Origin: Deltaproteobacteria bacterium | GTDB taxonomy: Bacteria; Desulfobacterota; DSM-4660; Desulfatiglandales; HGW-15 | DNA: 6,310 nt | Assembly (NCBI GenBank): GCA_019308525.1 | Contig: JAFDIC010000425.1 | Span: 1 to 6,310, forward strand | Reading direction: 5' to 3' | In this document: positions 1 through 5,685 of the stretch, one piece after another | How the letters are laid out: each line of letters begins with the position of its first letter | Numbering within the stretch: position 1 is the first letter of the stretch | The notes under the pieces: generated by a model | Database searches by the model: none | Told to the model about the DNA's origin: nothing | Seen by the model: only the letters and a program-made list of their open reading frames with translations | Made by a program: the position numbers and the translations under genes

Positions 1-85
1 GTCTCATGGCCTTGCAAATCATGCAGTCGCAGGCCAGTTCAGGTAAAATCCAAGCTCCACCAGTACCAAGAAAAGTGAGAATCAT
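1..85 (-). CDS. Metallo-beta-lactamase-fold hydrolase, PhnP-like (N-terminal fragment)
   Basis: The reading frame starts at ATG (83-85 on the plus strand) and is open to the left edge, giving 28 residues: MILTFLGTGGAWILPELAC followed by DCMICKAMR. The GTGGAW...PEL.CDC..C pattern is the typical first strand and N-terminal Cys cluster of PhnP/YycJ-like metallo-beta-lactamase-fold phosphodiesterases. In that family the Cys residues can bind an extra structural zinc, and the HxHxDH active site follows later, outside this window. The start lies 33 bases after the rhomboid stop, so the gene is probably co-transcribed with it. Its AAAGGAGG ribosome site (100-107) sits 14 bases from the ATG, further than usual, and no in-frame alternative start lies between. 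The family call is fairly secure from the N-terminal signature; the substrate cannot be judged. Confidence 0.72.
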   Translation of the reverse strand, partial: MILTFLGTGGAWILPELACDCMICKAMR

Positions 86-99
86 GGCTGTTGATGATA

Positions 100-107
100 C
101 CTCCTTT
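100..107 (-). promoter_or_regulatory. Shine-Dalgarno site of the metallo-beta-lactamase gene, unusually far from the start
   Basis: On the minus strand this reads AAAGGAGG, a near-perfect anti-16S match, lying 14 bases before the ATG at 85. The normal distance is 5-9 bases. No other ATG, GTG or TTG in the right frame lies closer, and the protein homology begins right at the ATG, so the ATG is kept. Confidence 0.5.
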
Positions 108-118
108 GACTTTCTGTC

Positions 119-1096
119 CTATTCATCCCAGCTATGGATCCGGACTTTCAGGTAGAGATCACCCCGCCTGCCCCCCGGCAGGTCCCGGCCCAGGCCCGCC
201 AGGCGAAGTATCATGCCATCCCTTACGCCCGGCGGGACGTTCACCCTGAGTATCCTGCTGCGGAATCCATAGGGGATATTGACCAGTTTGCGAGCCCCGA
301 GCCTCGCCTCTGCGGGTGTGATAGTAATGGTGCCGAAGAGGTCCGCCTCCGCTGACTCCCTCCTGGTGCGGATCAACTGGAGGCGAGGCGCTTTCCGGGT
401 GGAGGCGAGAGACGTAACCCTGGAGACGAAGCTCGGTTCAGGGACCCAGAGAAAGATCTTCAACAGGAGCATTCCGAAGAGGAATCCGCCTACGTGGGCC
501 CACCAGGCGATACCTCCTGCCTGCGCAGGCGCACTCGCTGCGCTCAAGAACTGGAGCAGAAACCAAATGCCGAGGAATACCAGGGCCGGTATCTCCACGA
601 AGTAAGGTATGAAGAAGATTGGAATGAGAGTGAGGATCCTTGAACCGGGGAAGAGTATGAGGTAGGCCCCCATGACTCCGGCAATGGCACCGCTTGCCCC
701 GATAGTAGGGACCTGGGAATGCCAGTTCAAGAGCAGGTGGGACAGGCCGGATCCCAGGCCGCACAGGATATAGAAGAAAAGGTACTTGATCGGCCCCAGC
801 CTGTCTTCTACATTATCTCCGAAAATATAGAGGGACCACATGTTTCCCAGGAGGTGCCAGAATCCTCCGTGGATGAACATGAAAGAGAAGAAGGAGAGGA
901 CCTGCTGGCCGACGCTGAAGTAGTTCCCGATGTCAGTGGAGTAGCGGGCCGGGACCAGACCGTAAGTGAAGATGAACTGATGGAGCCGCGGCCCCTGTGC
1001 CAGCTCCACGAAGTAGAAGAATACGTTGAGGGCAATGATCGCCGTGTTGACAACCGGATAGTTCCTGGCCTGGATCGTATCGCGAATGGGTATCAT
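119..1096 (-). CDS. Rhomboid-family intramembrane serine protease with a C-terminal DnaJ CTD-like domain
   Basis: The protein has 325 residues. Residues 1-220 are a rhomboid domain: a typical N-terminus (MIPIRDTIQARNYPVVN), about six hydrophobic helices, the HGGFWHLLGNM motif (H76, H81, N85), the catalytic serine in GASG (S135) and the partner histidine in AHVGGFLFG (H201). All the residues needed for the Ser-His dyad are present, so it should be an active protease cleaving substrates within the membrane. After a basic linker (about 221-250), residues 253-325 match the second C-terminal substrate-binding domain of DnaJ/Hsp40: ITITPAEARLGA, then VPPGVRDGMILRLAGLG, then RGDLYLKVRI. The J domain and zinc finger are absent. 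The start fits rhomboid N-termini, although no ribosome site lies directly before it. It follows the carboxyltransferase gene by 81 bases and precedes the metallo-beta-lactamase gene. The family call is firm; the role of the fused tail is inference. Confidence 0.93.
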   Translation of the reverse strand: MIPIRDTIQARNYPVVNTAIIALNVFFYFVELAQGPRLHQFIFTYGLVPARYSTDIGNYFSVGQQVLSFFSFMFIHGGFWHLLGNMWSLYIFGDNVEDRLGPIKYLFFYILCGLGSGLSHLLLNWHSQVPTIGASGAIAGVMGAYLILFPGSRILTLIPIFFIPYFVEIPALVFLGIWFLLQFLSAASAPAQAGGIAWWAHVGGFLFGMLLLKIFLWVPEPSFVSRVTSLASTRKAPRLQLIRTRRESAEADLFGTITITPAEARLGARKLVNIPYGFRSRILRVNVPPGVRDGMILRLAGLGRDLPGGRRGDLYLKVRIHSWDE

Positions 1097-1121
1097 AACT
1101 ACGTGGTTGATGTTTCCGCAA

Positions 1122-1149
1122 GGACCCCCAGCTCCTTTGAGGGGTGTCC
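1122..1149 (-). promoter_or_regulatory. Strong intercistronic hairpin between carboxyltransferase and rhomboid genes
   Basis: On the minus strand GGAC-A-CCCC pairs with GGGG-GTCC, an 8-bp GC-rich stem with one bulged A and an 11-base loop. The loop contains AAAGGAG, the only good Shine-Dalgarno-like sequence before the rhomboid start (36 bases from it). No U-tract follows (TTGCGG), so it is not a canonical intrinsic terminator. It may stabilise or process the mRNA, or limit rhomboid translation. The stem is plain to see; its role is inferred. Confidence 0.45.
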
Positions 1150-1177
1150 AAAGCCCGCTCCCTCTGGAACTGGACCT

Positions 1178-2493
1178 TTATTTCTTTCCGTACTTTCGTT
1201 CCAGGAATTCCCTTCCCGTAGTTGGATACAGGGCGCAGATGAGCAGATCCTCATCGTTCTTGATAACATCACCGCATTTCTCCCTGACATTGTCAAGCTC
1301 GGGCTCCAGGCAGTCCCCGGGCCTCCCGGTGATGGGGGTGTTGCCCCTGCTGTAGCCCTTGAGGGCAAGGGGTTCGTAATCATCTTGTATCTCCCGAAAA
1401 GCACGTTCAGGACCGCCTGGACCCCGACGATCTGTGACGTAGGGGTTACCAGGGGAGGTGTCCCGAGATCCTTCCGGGTCTGGGGCAGTTCCTCGTAGAC
1501 CTCATTGATGCGCTGAAGGGCATTGGCCTCCTTTAACTGGCTGGCCAGGTTGGATGCCATACCCCCGGGGATCTGGTGTTTCAGTACGTTTGTGTCTATG
1601 ACCGAAACCCGGCTTGTGTCAAACATGTTCTTGTACTTGGGAGCGATTGCTTCCAGGTGCTCCCCCAGCTTGAGCAGAAGGTCCAGGTCCAGGTTCGTGT
1701 CCCTGGGTGTCCCTTCCAGGGTTACTACCAGGGGTTCCACGGCCGGGTGGGATGTCCTGAGCCCAAAGGGGGCCAGGACCGTGTCAACGATGTCGACTCC
1801 TGCCTCGATGGCCTTGATCTGACACATGGATGCCATGCCGGAGGTATAGTGTGTATGGAGGTTGATGGGCACCCTTACCGTCTCTTTCAAGGCCTTGACC
1901 AGCTCGTAGGCATCGTAAGGGGATATGATTCCGGCCATATCCTTGATACAGATGGAATCCGCGCCCATGTCCTCCAGGGCCTTGGCCTTGTCCAGGTAAT
2001 AGTTGAGATTGAACACGGGTCCCCCCATTTTTCGTTCTGTCAGGGAGAAGCAGATCGCACCCTGGAAGTGTTTGCCGTTCTTCTTGATCACCTCCACGGA
2101 GGTCTCGAAGTTCCTCAAGTCATTGAGGGCATCGAAGACACGGAATATATCTATTCCCACTTCACAGGATTTTTCCACGAAGGCCCTCACTACGTCATCG
2201 GCATAGTTCCTGTAGCCCACGAGGTTCTGGCCTCGGAGGAGCATGGAAAAGGGGGTATTCTTCACATATTTCTTGAGTTCCCGGGGCCGATCCCATGGGT
2301 TTTCATTCAAAAAACGATGCATGGCATCAAATGTGGCGCCTCCCCAGACTTCCATGGCCCAGAAGCCCACCTTGTCCATATCTTCTGCTATGGGTATCAT
2401 GTCTTCCGTGCGCATCCTGGTTGCAAAGAGGGACTGGTGGCTGTCACGGAAGGTCAGGTCCATGCACTTGACCGGATTTTTATTGTCGTTCAT
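1178..2493 (-). CDS. Biotin-dependent carboxyltransferase subunit (pyruvate carboxylase B / OadA / transcarboxylase 5S family), frameshifted near its 3' end
   Basis: The start ATG has an AAGGAGG site six bases upstream (2500-2506). Residues 1-374 form the carboxyltransferase TIM barrel: FRDSHQS with metal-binding D17, WGGATFD at 50-56, LLRGQN at 85-90, FRVFDALND at 117-125, the carboxylated lysine in CIKDMAG (K184), metal ligands in LHTHY (H213, H215), and IPGGM at 308-312. The family moves a carboxyl group between biotin and pyruvate or oxaloacetate. After GRYKMITN (residue 374, near 1372) the frame gives a meaningless tail ending at 1099. The true C-terminus continues in the next minus-strand frame from about 1378 to a TAA at 1178: LALKGYSRG, ITGRPGDCLEPEL, LLICALYPTTG, FLERKYG. 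Relatives carry about 20-24 residues between the MIT and LA blocks (a segment like GYYGASPA in the 5S subunit) that are missing here. No biotin-acceptor MKM motif exists in either frame, so a separate biotin carrier would be needed. Family members cannot be told apart without neighbours, so no symbol is given. Either a decaying gene or an assembly error. Confidence 0.88.
1372..1378 (-). other. Frameshift / deletion junction inside the carboxyltransferase gene
   Basis: Upstream of this point the family reading frame is the one starting at 2493; downstream it is the frame ending at 1178. The two homology blocks (GRYKMITN and LALKGYSRG) abut with essentially no residues between them. The distance 2493-1178 is 1316 bases, which is 3n+2, so the net loss is 3n+1 bases. 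A deletion of about 64-70 bases would explain both the frame change and the missing segment better than one lost base. Confidence 0.7.
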
Positions 2494-2546
2494 GATCTTC
2501 CTCCTTATGATTTATCTCTACCGTTATCCATGAAAGTTATCATCTG

Positions 2547-2637
2547 TCCTGGACGGTCTGGAAGCCTTTTGAAGCAGTCTGTAATCTCCATAATCAAGGC
2601 CCGGCCCGGTGGAAAAAGCGGCCAGACCATGCCAGGA
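2547..2637 (-). ncRNA. Long imperfect hairpin in the leader (domain II)
   Basis: The arms 2547-2570 and 2614-2637 pair over 19 base pairs in three helices. The outer helix is 6 bp (2547-2552 with 2632-2637), followed by a 2x3 internal loop. The middle helix is 7 bp (GGTCTGG 2555-2561 with CCAGACC 2622-2628), followed by a 2x2 internal loop. The inner helix is 6 bp with one bulged C (2564-2570 with 2614-2619). The terminal loop is about 43 bases. All pairs are Watson-Crick, so the fold is possible on either strand; the promoter at 2839-2867 favours the minus strand. It ends 41 bases before the ribosome site and abuts the neighbouring domain with a 2-base gap, which would allow coaxial stacking. 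Confidence 0.45.
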
Positions 2638-2639
2638 GC

Positions 2640-2766
2640 CTGTATCGCAGGGTAAAGTTGGGTATATCTCTAGAAGAGACCTTACGTTCTGAATCTACCG
2701 AAGATAAGTCCGTGGGATCGATTATGGTCTCTCAAGGCAGGGAGAGCCAAGAGATTTGCGATACAG
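2640..2766 (-). ncRNA. Leader domain I closed by a 10-bp stem, with mutually exclusive inner pairings
   Basis: CTGTATCGCA (2640-2649) and TGCGATACAG (2757-2766) are perfect inverted repeats enclosing 107 bases. Inside lie two local hairpins: TCTCT 2667-2671 with AGAGA 2675-2679 (3-base loop), and GG-T-CTCTC 2726-2733 with GAGAGCC 2742-2748 (8-base loop). The 3' arm of the first, AGAGACC (2675-2681), is also fully complementary to GGTCTCT (2726-2732), the 5' arm of the second, so the inner part can switch between two short hairpins and one longer-range helix. This is the kind of either-or pairing seen in riboswitches and attenuators. Function and ligand are unknown. Confidence 0.4.
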
Positions 2767-2838
2767 TGTTCAGCAGAAATGCCAATAGCCTGCTTCTGTC
2801 CGAAAAGATAAGGCCTTCCAAGTCATACTAATCGACTA

Positions 2839-2867
2839 AATATAGGGAAATTTGGGTCACAGGTCAA
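2839..2867 (-). promoter_or_regulatory. Sigma-70-type promoter for the carboxyltransferase-rhomboid unit
   Basis: On the minus strand TTGACC (2862-2867), a 17-base spacer and TATATT (2839-2844) each match 5 of 6 consensus bases at ideal spacing. The A/T-rich CAATTTTTG just upstream could act as an UP element. It points at the carboxyltransferase gene and lies directly downstream of the DUF368 terminator, as expected for the start of a new transcription unit. Confidence 0.6.
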
Positions 2868-2868
2868 C

Positions 2869-2908
2869 AAAAATTGCCAGACCGGAGGAACATCGCAAAC
2901 TCGTCTGG
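2869..2908 (-). terminator. Rho-independent terminator of the DUF4301-DUF368 unit
   Basis: On the minus strand CCAGAC-GAG (2900-2908) pairs with CTC-CG-GTCTGG (2877-2887), a 9-bp stem with a 2-base bulge and a 12-base loop. CAATTTTTG follows. The stem begins 35 bases after the DUF368 stop. Its U-tract merges into the upstream edge of the next promoter. Confidence 0.6.
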
Positions 2909-2942
2909 AACTCATTGAAAGGGCAACTCATTTGGGTGTGGC

Positions 2943-3863
2943 TCAAGGTCTTGCCTCCTTGGACGAATACCGGTTCATGATAAAGACGATGAGGAAGCCA
3001 AGGACCATGAGGCACAGGGCGATCAGGATTTCCATGTCCCATGTCGTGGGAAAGACGTTTGCCTGGTAGAGCGAGGCGACCTCTCCCCGGTCCCCCATGA
3101 CTCCCTCGACTGTCTTCTTCCATGGCCATACCTTTCTCAAGGCCCCCAGCATCAGGCCCGTCAGGAGGGCCATTGTGGGGTCGTGGTACCTCTTCAGGAG
3201 CCAATTCAGGCACCGGGCAAAGGAGAGGATTCCCACACCCGCGCCGGCGGCCACCAGGAGAAGCGTCAGGAAATCCCTCTTTGTAACCGCCTCGAGCACG
3301 TAAGCGTACTGGCCGAGGAGTACGAGGACAAAGGCCCCGGATATACCCGGCAGGATCATGGCGCAAATGGCCACGGCTCCGGACACAAACAGGAACAACG
3401 GGGTATGGGGTGCTGAAACAGGCATCAAACCTACCAGCAGATAGGTCCCCAGGGCCCCCATGATGATCCAGGGGAAAAGGACGGGGCTCCACTTCTCCAG
3501 GTGGCGACCTACCGTATAGACCGATGCCAGTATGAGACCGAAGAAGAAGGACCATATCAGGACAGGCTGATTATGGAGCAGCCAGCTCAGCAGCTTGGCC
3601 AGGGAAAAGATGGCCAGGAAGATCCCGGCAAGGAGGGCCAGGAGGAATTGCCAGGCGGTCCGGCCAAAGGCCTCCCTGAGCCGGAGTTTGAGCACCAGGC
3701 GAAGAAACTCCAGGTCGAAGGACCTGATGGCCTCCAGGAGATCCTCATAGATGCCGAGGATAAAGGCCATTGTTCCTCCTGAGACCCCGGGAACAACGTC
3801 CGCAGCTCCCATGCAAAAGCCCTTTGCTCCGGTTTCCAAGTAAAAAAATGCCTTCTGAACCAT
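2943..3863 (-). CDS. DUF368 family integral membrane protein, probable polyprenyl-phosphate (undecaprenyl-phosphate) transporter
   Basis: The protein has 306 residues from ATG 3863. It is highly hydrophobic with roughly eight to ten membrane segments. It shows the two diagnostic inverted-repeat motifs of the family: GAADVVPGVSGGTMAF with GIY (residues 19-39), and ILPGISGAFVLVLLGQY (170-186). DUF368 proteins (PopT) and DedA proteins (UptA) were reported as the two broadly conserved families that return the lipid carrier undecaprenyl phosphate across the cytoplasmic membrane for reuse in peptidoglycan and surface glycan synthesis. The frame is open further upstream to 4022, but that part overlaps the DUF4301 coding end and lacks homology; the chosen ATG begins exactly where the family begins. 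AAAAGGA lies only three bases before it, closer than usual. The gene follows DUF4301 by 44 bases and is followed by a terminator. Family call firm; transport role from family knowledge. Confidence 0.92.
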   Translation of the reverse strand: MVQKAFFYLETGAKGFCMGAADVVPGVSGGTMAFILGIYEDLLEAIRSFDLEFLRLVLKLRLREAFGRTAWQFLLALLAGIFLAIFSLAKLLSWLLHNQPVLIWSFFFGLILASVYTVGRHLEKWSPVLFPWIIMGALGTYLLVGLMPVSAPHTPLFLFVSGAVAICAMILPGISGAFVLVLLGQYAYVLEAVTKRDFLTLLLVAAGAGVGILSFARCLNWLLKRYHDPTMALLTGLMLGALRKVWPWKKTVEGVMGDRGEVASLYQANVFPTTWDMEILIALCLMVLGFLIVFIMNRYSSKEARP

Positions 3864-3907
3864 ATCCTTTTCCGTAATCCCCCGGGATTCTTGGTAGACC
3901 TGGCAGC

Positions 3908-5386
3908 CTATTCCGGCTGGTGTTCTTTGCGGAGCAGGTCCAGGATGGTCTTTACCGGGCTGAAAGTAACAAGCGGAACCTCCACAAACACCGTGTTCCA
4001 TTTTGCCATGCCGCCGTTCCACAGTCCCGGCAACTCCAGGGCCTTAAGCTCGCGGCCCTCATGATACTTGCGGGATATGAACCCTGTCTCAGGATCCCTG
4101 AAGGCCAGGAGATCAAAGGGCTTGCCCCTGTAGTTTCTTACTCCGCAGACCAGGTCCACAGGGTTGAAATGGGTGGAGGATTCCCAAATGGCCCGTTGTT
4201 CCTTTGAACTCAAGTCTACCTGGGAGGCCTCGACGATCTGGCGGGAAAGGGAACCGCCCGGGTGTTCAACCCAAAAGGGGCCGCCTCCCGGCTCAGACAG
4301 GTTTCTCACCATACCGCACACCCTCAAGGGCCTGTCCAGTCTATGGGTCAGGACACGGATCTGCTCTTGCCTCGTGACCCGGTCGAGATTCTCAGGCAGG
4401 GAAACCTTGAGCACCTCCCTGATGAACCTGATGATTTCCTGGATTTCCCTGTCCTCGACCCGGCTCCGGGAGAGGCGATCCAGGTAATCGAATATCCTGT
4501 CTTGAAGCTCGACGAGATAGCCTCCAAGCGCCCTCTTGTACTTGGAGGTGGCCGCTTTCAACCTGTCGGGCGCAACATTGTCTATGTTTTTTATGAAGAT
4601 TATGTCTCCGCCGATTTCAGAGAGATTTTCCAGAAGCGCGCCGTGGCCTTGGATGGAAAATGACACCCTGAAGCGAGTGCCGTGAGTCTCATGGAGGGCT
4701 CGGGTCCTGTTTAAATGATCCTGAAAGGCGTCCCTGTGCTCCTGCGATACCGTGAAGTGAAGGTTTGCCATGCCTTGCCGATCCCTAACATAGGCGGCAG
4801 CCTCCACGAGGTGCTCCTCAAACGGCGTTCGGGTGTGATCGGGATACGCGTGAAAGGGGATCAACCCCTTTGGAAGCCTTGCCAGGTTAAGGCCCCTGTC
4901 CGTGAGGAGATAGTCCAGGATCACCCTGTACCTCTTCTCTTCCAGCAGGCCTTCAAGACTCAACCCATCCCTTGATATGATGGATTTGAGGTCCGGATAA
5001 AAGGCGAACTTCTCTATCATGTTCACGCACTTGATGAGTGCCTGGTAATCAGGATCGTCAGGGGGAAGCCCGGAGTCCTCTCCTTCTTGCTCAAACCTGT
5101 TGTGCACGGCCAGCAGGGCCTTGAACATGCGAGTGGCTGCGCCCGATGCGGGGACGAACTTCATGGCCCTTCCAGAGAGGGCTGCTTCGCGGTAAAGGGC
5201 GGAAAGCCTTTGAATGTCGGCTTCCCCCAATGAAATGATTCCGTCTCCAAGGGTGCATGGCCTGTTGAGCTTGGCATGGGGGAAGCCCCGCTTGAAGCGC
5301 TCCAGTTGGGACAACACCTCCTCGGGCCTCAGGCCCCGTTGCTCTATCTGGCTTATGTCCTGCGGCGTGAATATCTCCTGGTCCAA
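3908..5386 (-). CDS. DUF4301 family protein, nucleotidyltransferase-like
   Basis: About 492 residues, close to the family's usual size (about 500). Numbered from the TTG start, family signatures are FTPQDISQIEQRG (6-18), FVPASGAATRMFK (77-89), HAYPDHTRTPFEEHLVEAA (179-197), GHGALLENL with IIFIKNIDNV (247-271), THFNPVDLVCGVRNYRG (405-421) and ELPGLWNGGMAKWNTVFVEVP (451-471). The biochemical role is not established as far as I know. GAATRM resembles the nucleotide-binding loop of sugar-nucleotide pyrophosphorylases (G-x-G-T-R-M), and GHG...NIDNV resembles the GNG and DN motifs of UTP:sugar-1-phosphate uridylyltransferases; this analogy is my inference. The frame is open back to 5740, but homology starts near 5386 and a promoter lies inside the extension. 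TTG at 5386 has GGAGG five bases upstream, while ATG at 5398 has no ribosome site; the TTG is preferred, and the ATG would add four residues. First gene of a two-gene unit with DUF368. Confidence 0.9.
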   Translation of the reverse strand: MDQEIFTPQDISQIEQRGLRPEEVLSQLERFKRGFPHAKLNRPCTLGDGIISLGEADIQRLSALYREAALSGRAMKFVPASGAATRMFKALLAVHNRFEQEGEDSGLPPDDPDYQALIKCVNMIEKFAFYPDLKSIISRDGLSLEGLLEEKRYRVILDYLLTDRGLNLARLPKGLIPFHAYPDHTRTPFEEHLVEAAAYVRDRQGMANLHFTVSQEHRDAFQDHLNRTRALHETHGTRFRVSFSIQGHGALLENLSEIGGDIIFIKNIDNVAPDRLKAATSKYKRALGGYLVELQDRIFDYLDRLSRSRVEDREIQEIIRFIREVLKVSLPENLDRVTRQEQIRVLTHRLDRPLRVCGMVRNLSEPGGGPFWVEHPGGSLSRQIVEASQVDLSSKEQRAIWESSTHFNPVDLVCGVRNYRGKPFDLLAFRDPETGFISRKYHEGRELKALELPGLWNGGMAKWNTVFVEVPLVTFSPVKTILDLLRKEHQPE

Positions 5387-5391
5387 GGCTT

Positions 5392-5396
5392 CCTCC
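5392..5396 (-). promoter_or_regulatory. Ribosome binding site that favours a TTG start for the DUF4301 gene
   Basis: On the minus strand GGAGG is followed by AAGCC and TTG (5384-5386), an ideal 5-base spacing. The bases are embedded in the ATGGAGGAAGCC that would otherwise be read as the first four codons from the ATG at 5398. Upstream of that ATG is pyrimidine-rich CAGCTCTTTTTT with no Shine-Dalgarno match. Confidence 0.5.
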
Positions 5397-5449
5397 ATAA
5401 AAAAGAGCTGAAAATGACGGCGATTCCTTTCCCCGGGGCAGCCGGGTGG

Positions 5450-5478
5450 AGGATATTGGAAATTGGATCGGGTGTCAA
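5450..5478 (-). promoter_or_regulatory. Sigma-70-type promoter of the DUF4301-DUF368 unit
   Basis: On the minus strand a perfect -35 box TTGACA (5473-5478) is followed by a 17-base spacer and TATCCT (5450-5455, 4 of 6 matches). Transcription would begin near 5443, giving a 5' leader of about 45-57 bases. It sits within the spurious upstream extension of the DUF4301 frame and so also argues against that extension being coding. The rest of the 5399-5757 gap shows no credible gene. Confidence 0.6.
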
Positions 5479-5624
5479 CAGATTGTGGGCAGCGACGGTA
5501 GAATCGGGGAAGATGGTAAATCGCGGCAGGATGCCTCTCCCGCCGGAAACATCGTGTGATTTCATGCAGGAGCAAGCTGCGGCTTGCCATGTGGGCCGTG
5601 GCATTGAGAGTGAAGAATGGATCG

Positions 5625-5642
5625 CAACCAGAGGTTGTTTTT
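5625..5642 (+). terminator. Small terminator-like hairpin with T-tract in the divergent region
   Basis: CAACC-AGA-GGTTG is followed directly by TTTTT. The stem is only 5 bp plus a possible G-U pair, and the loop is 3 bases, so termination strength is doubtful. No plus-strand gene ends here. It could block read-through toward xseA or end an unseen short transcript, or be chance. Confidence 0.25.
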
Positions 5643-5685
5643 AGGGTAAGAATCTGCCTTGTTACAGGATAATGAGCAAAATCAC

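Larger units (their letters stand above)
2494..2832 (-). promoter_or_regulatory. Long structured 5' leader of the carboxyltransferase gene (candidate novel cis-RNA)
   Basis: This stretch has no credible coding frame. A transcript starting about seven bases after the -10 box at 2839-2844 would carry about 340 untranslated bases before the ATG at 2493. It contains, in transcript order: a small possible hairpin (TTCTG 2794-2798 with CAGAA 2774-2778); a multi-element domain closed by a 10-bp stem (2757-2766 with 2640-2649); a long hairpin (2614-2637 with 2547-2570); then an A/U-rich stretch and the AAGGAGG site. I looked for hallmarks of cobalamin, glycine, c-di-GMP, T-box, SAM, FMN and TPP elements, and of RNase P, SRP and tmRNA, and recognised none. 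It could be a regulatory leader or an independent small RNA. Confidence 0.45.

Noticed and set aside
1099..1371. The C-terminal 91-residue tail of the uninterrupted carboxyltransferase frame as genuine protein.
   Set aside because: The sequence (rich in P, S, T, R) lacks homology, while the alternative frame over the same bases gives the conserved RPGDCLEPEL and ALYPTTG blocks.
1178..2493. A biotin carrier domain in the carboxyltransferase gene.
   Set aside because: No (A/V)MKM acceptor motif or carrier-like sequence appears in either frame; the shifted frame ends at ERKYGKK.
2613..2640. T5 tract (minus strand, 2613-2617) as a premature terminator/attenuator in the leader.
   Set aside because: The bases just before it give only 3-bp GGC/GCC local stems; the upstream arm is better used in the long hairpin 2547-2637.
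2615..2640. Sigma-54-like TGGCATGG...GGCCGC sequence on the minus strand.
   Set aside because: The GG-N10-GC spacing is not met and the TTGC half is absent.
1576..2655. A 359-codon plus-strand open frame opposite the carboxyltransferase gene (and a 259-codon one at 719-1498).
   Set aside because: Both are antisense shadows of strongly conserved minus-strand genes; their translations show no recognisable domains.
2790..2850. Resemblance of CATACTAATCGACT (plus strand) to the 3' end of bacterial 23S rRNA.
   Set aside because: Only the short ACTAATnG stretch matches; the flanking conserved helix sequence of 23S is absent.
3864..4022. N-terminal extension of the DUF368 frame to 4022.
   Set aside because: It overlaps the DUF4301 3' coding end in another frame, is not hydrophobic, and the DUF368 family starts at the internal ATG 3863.
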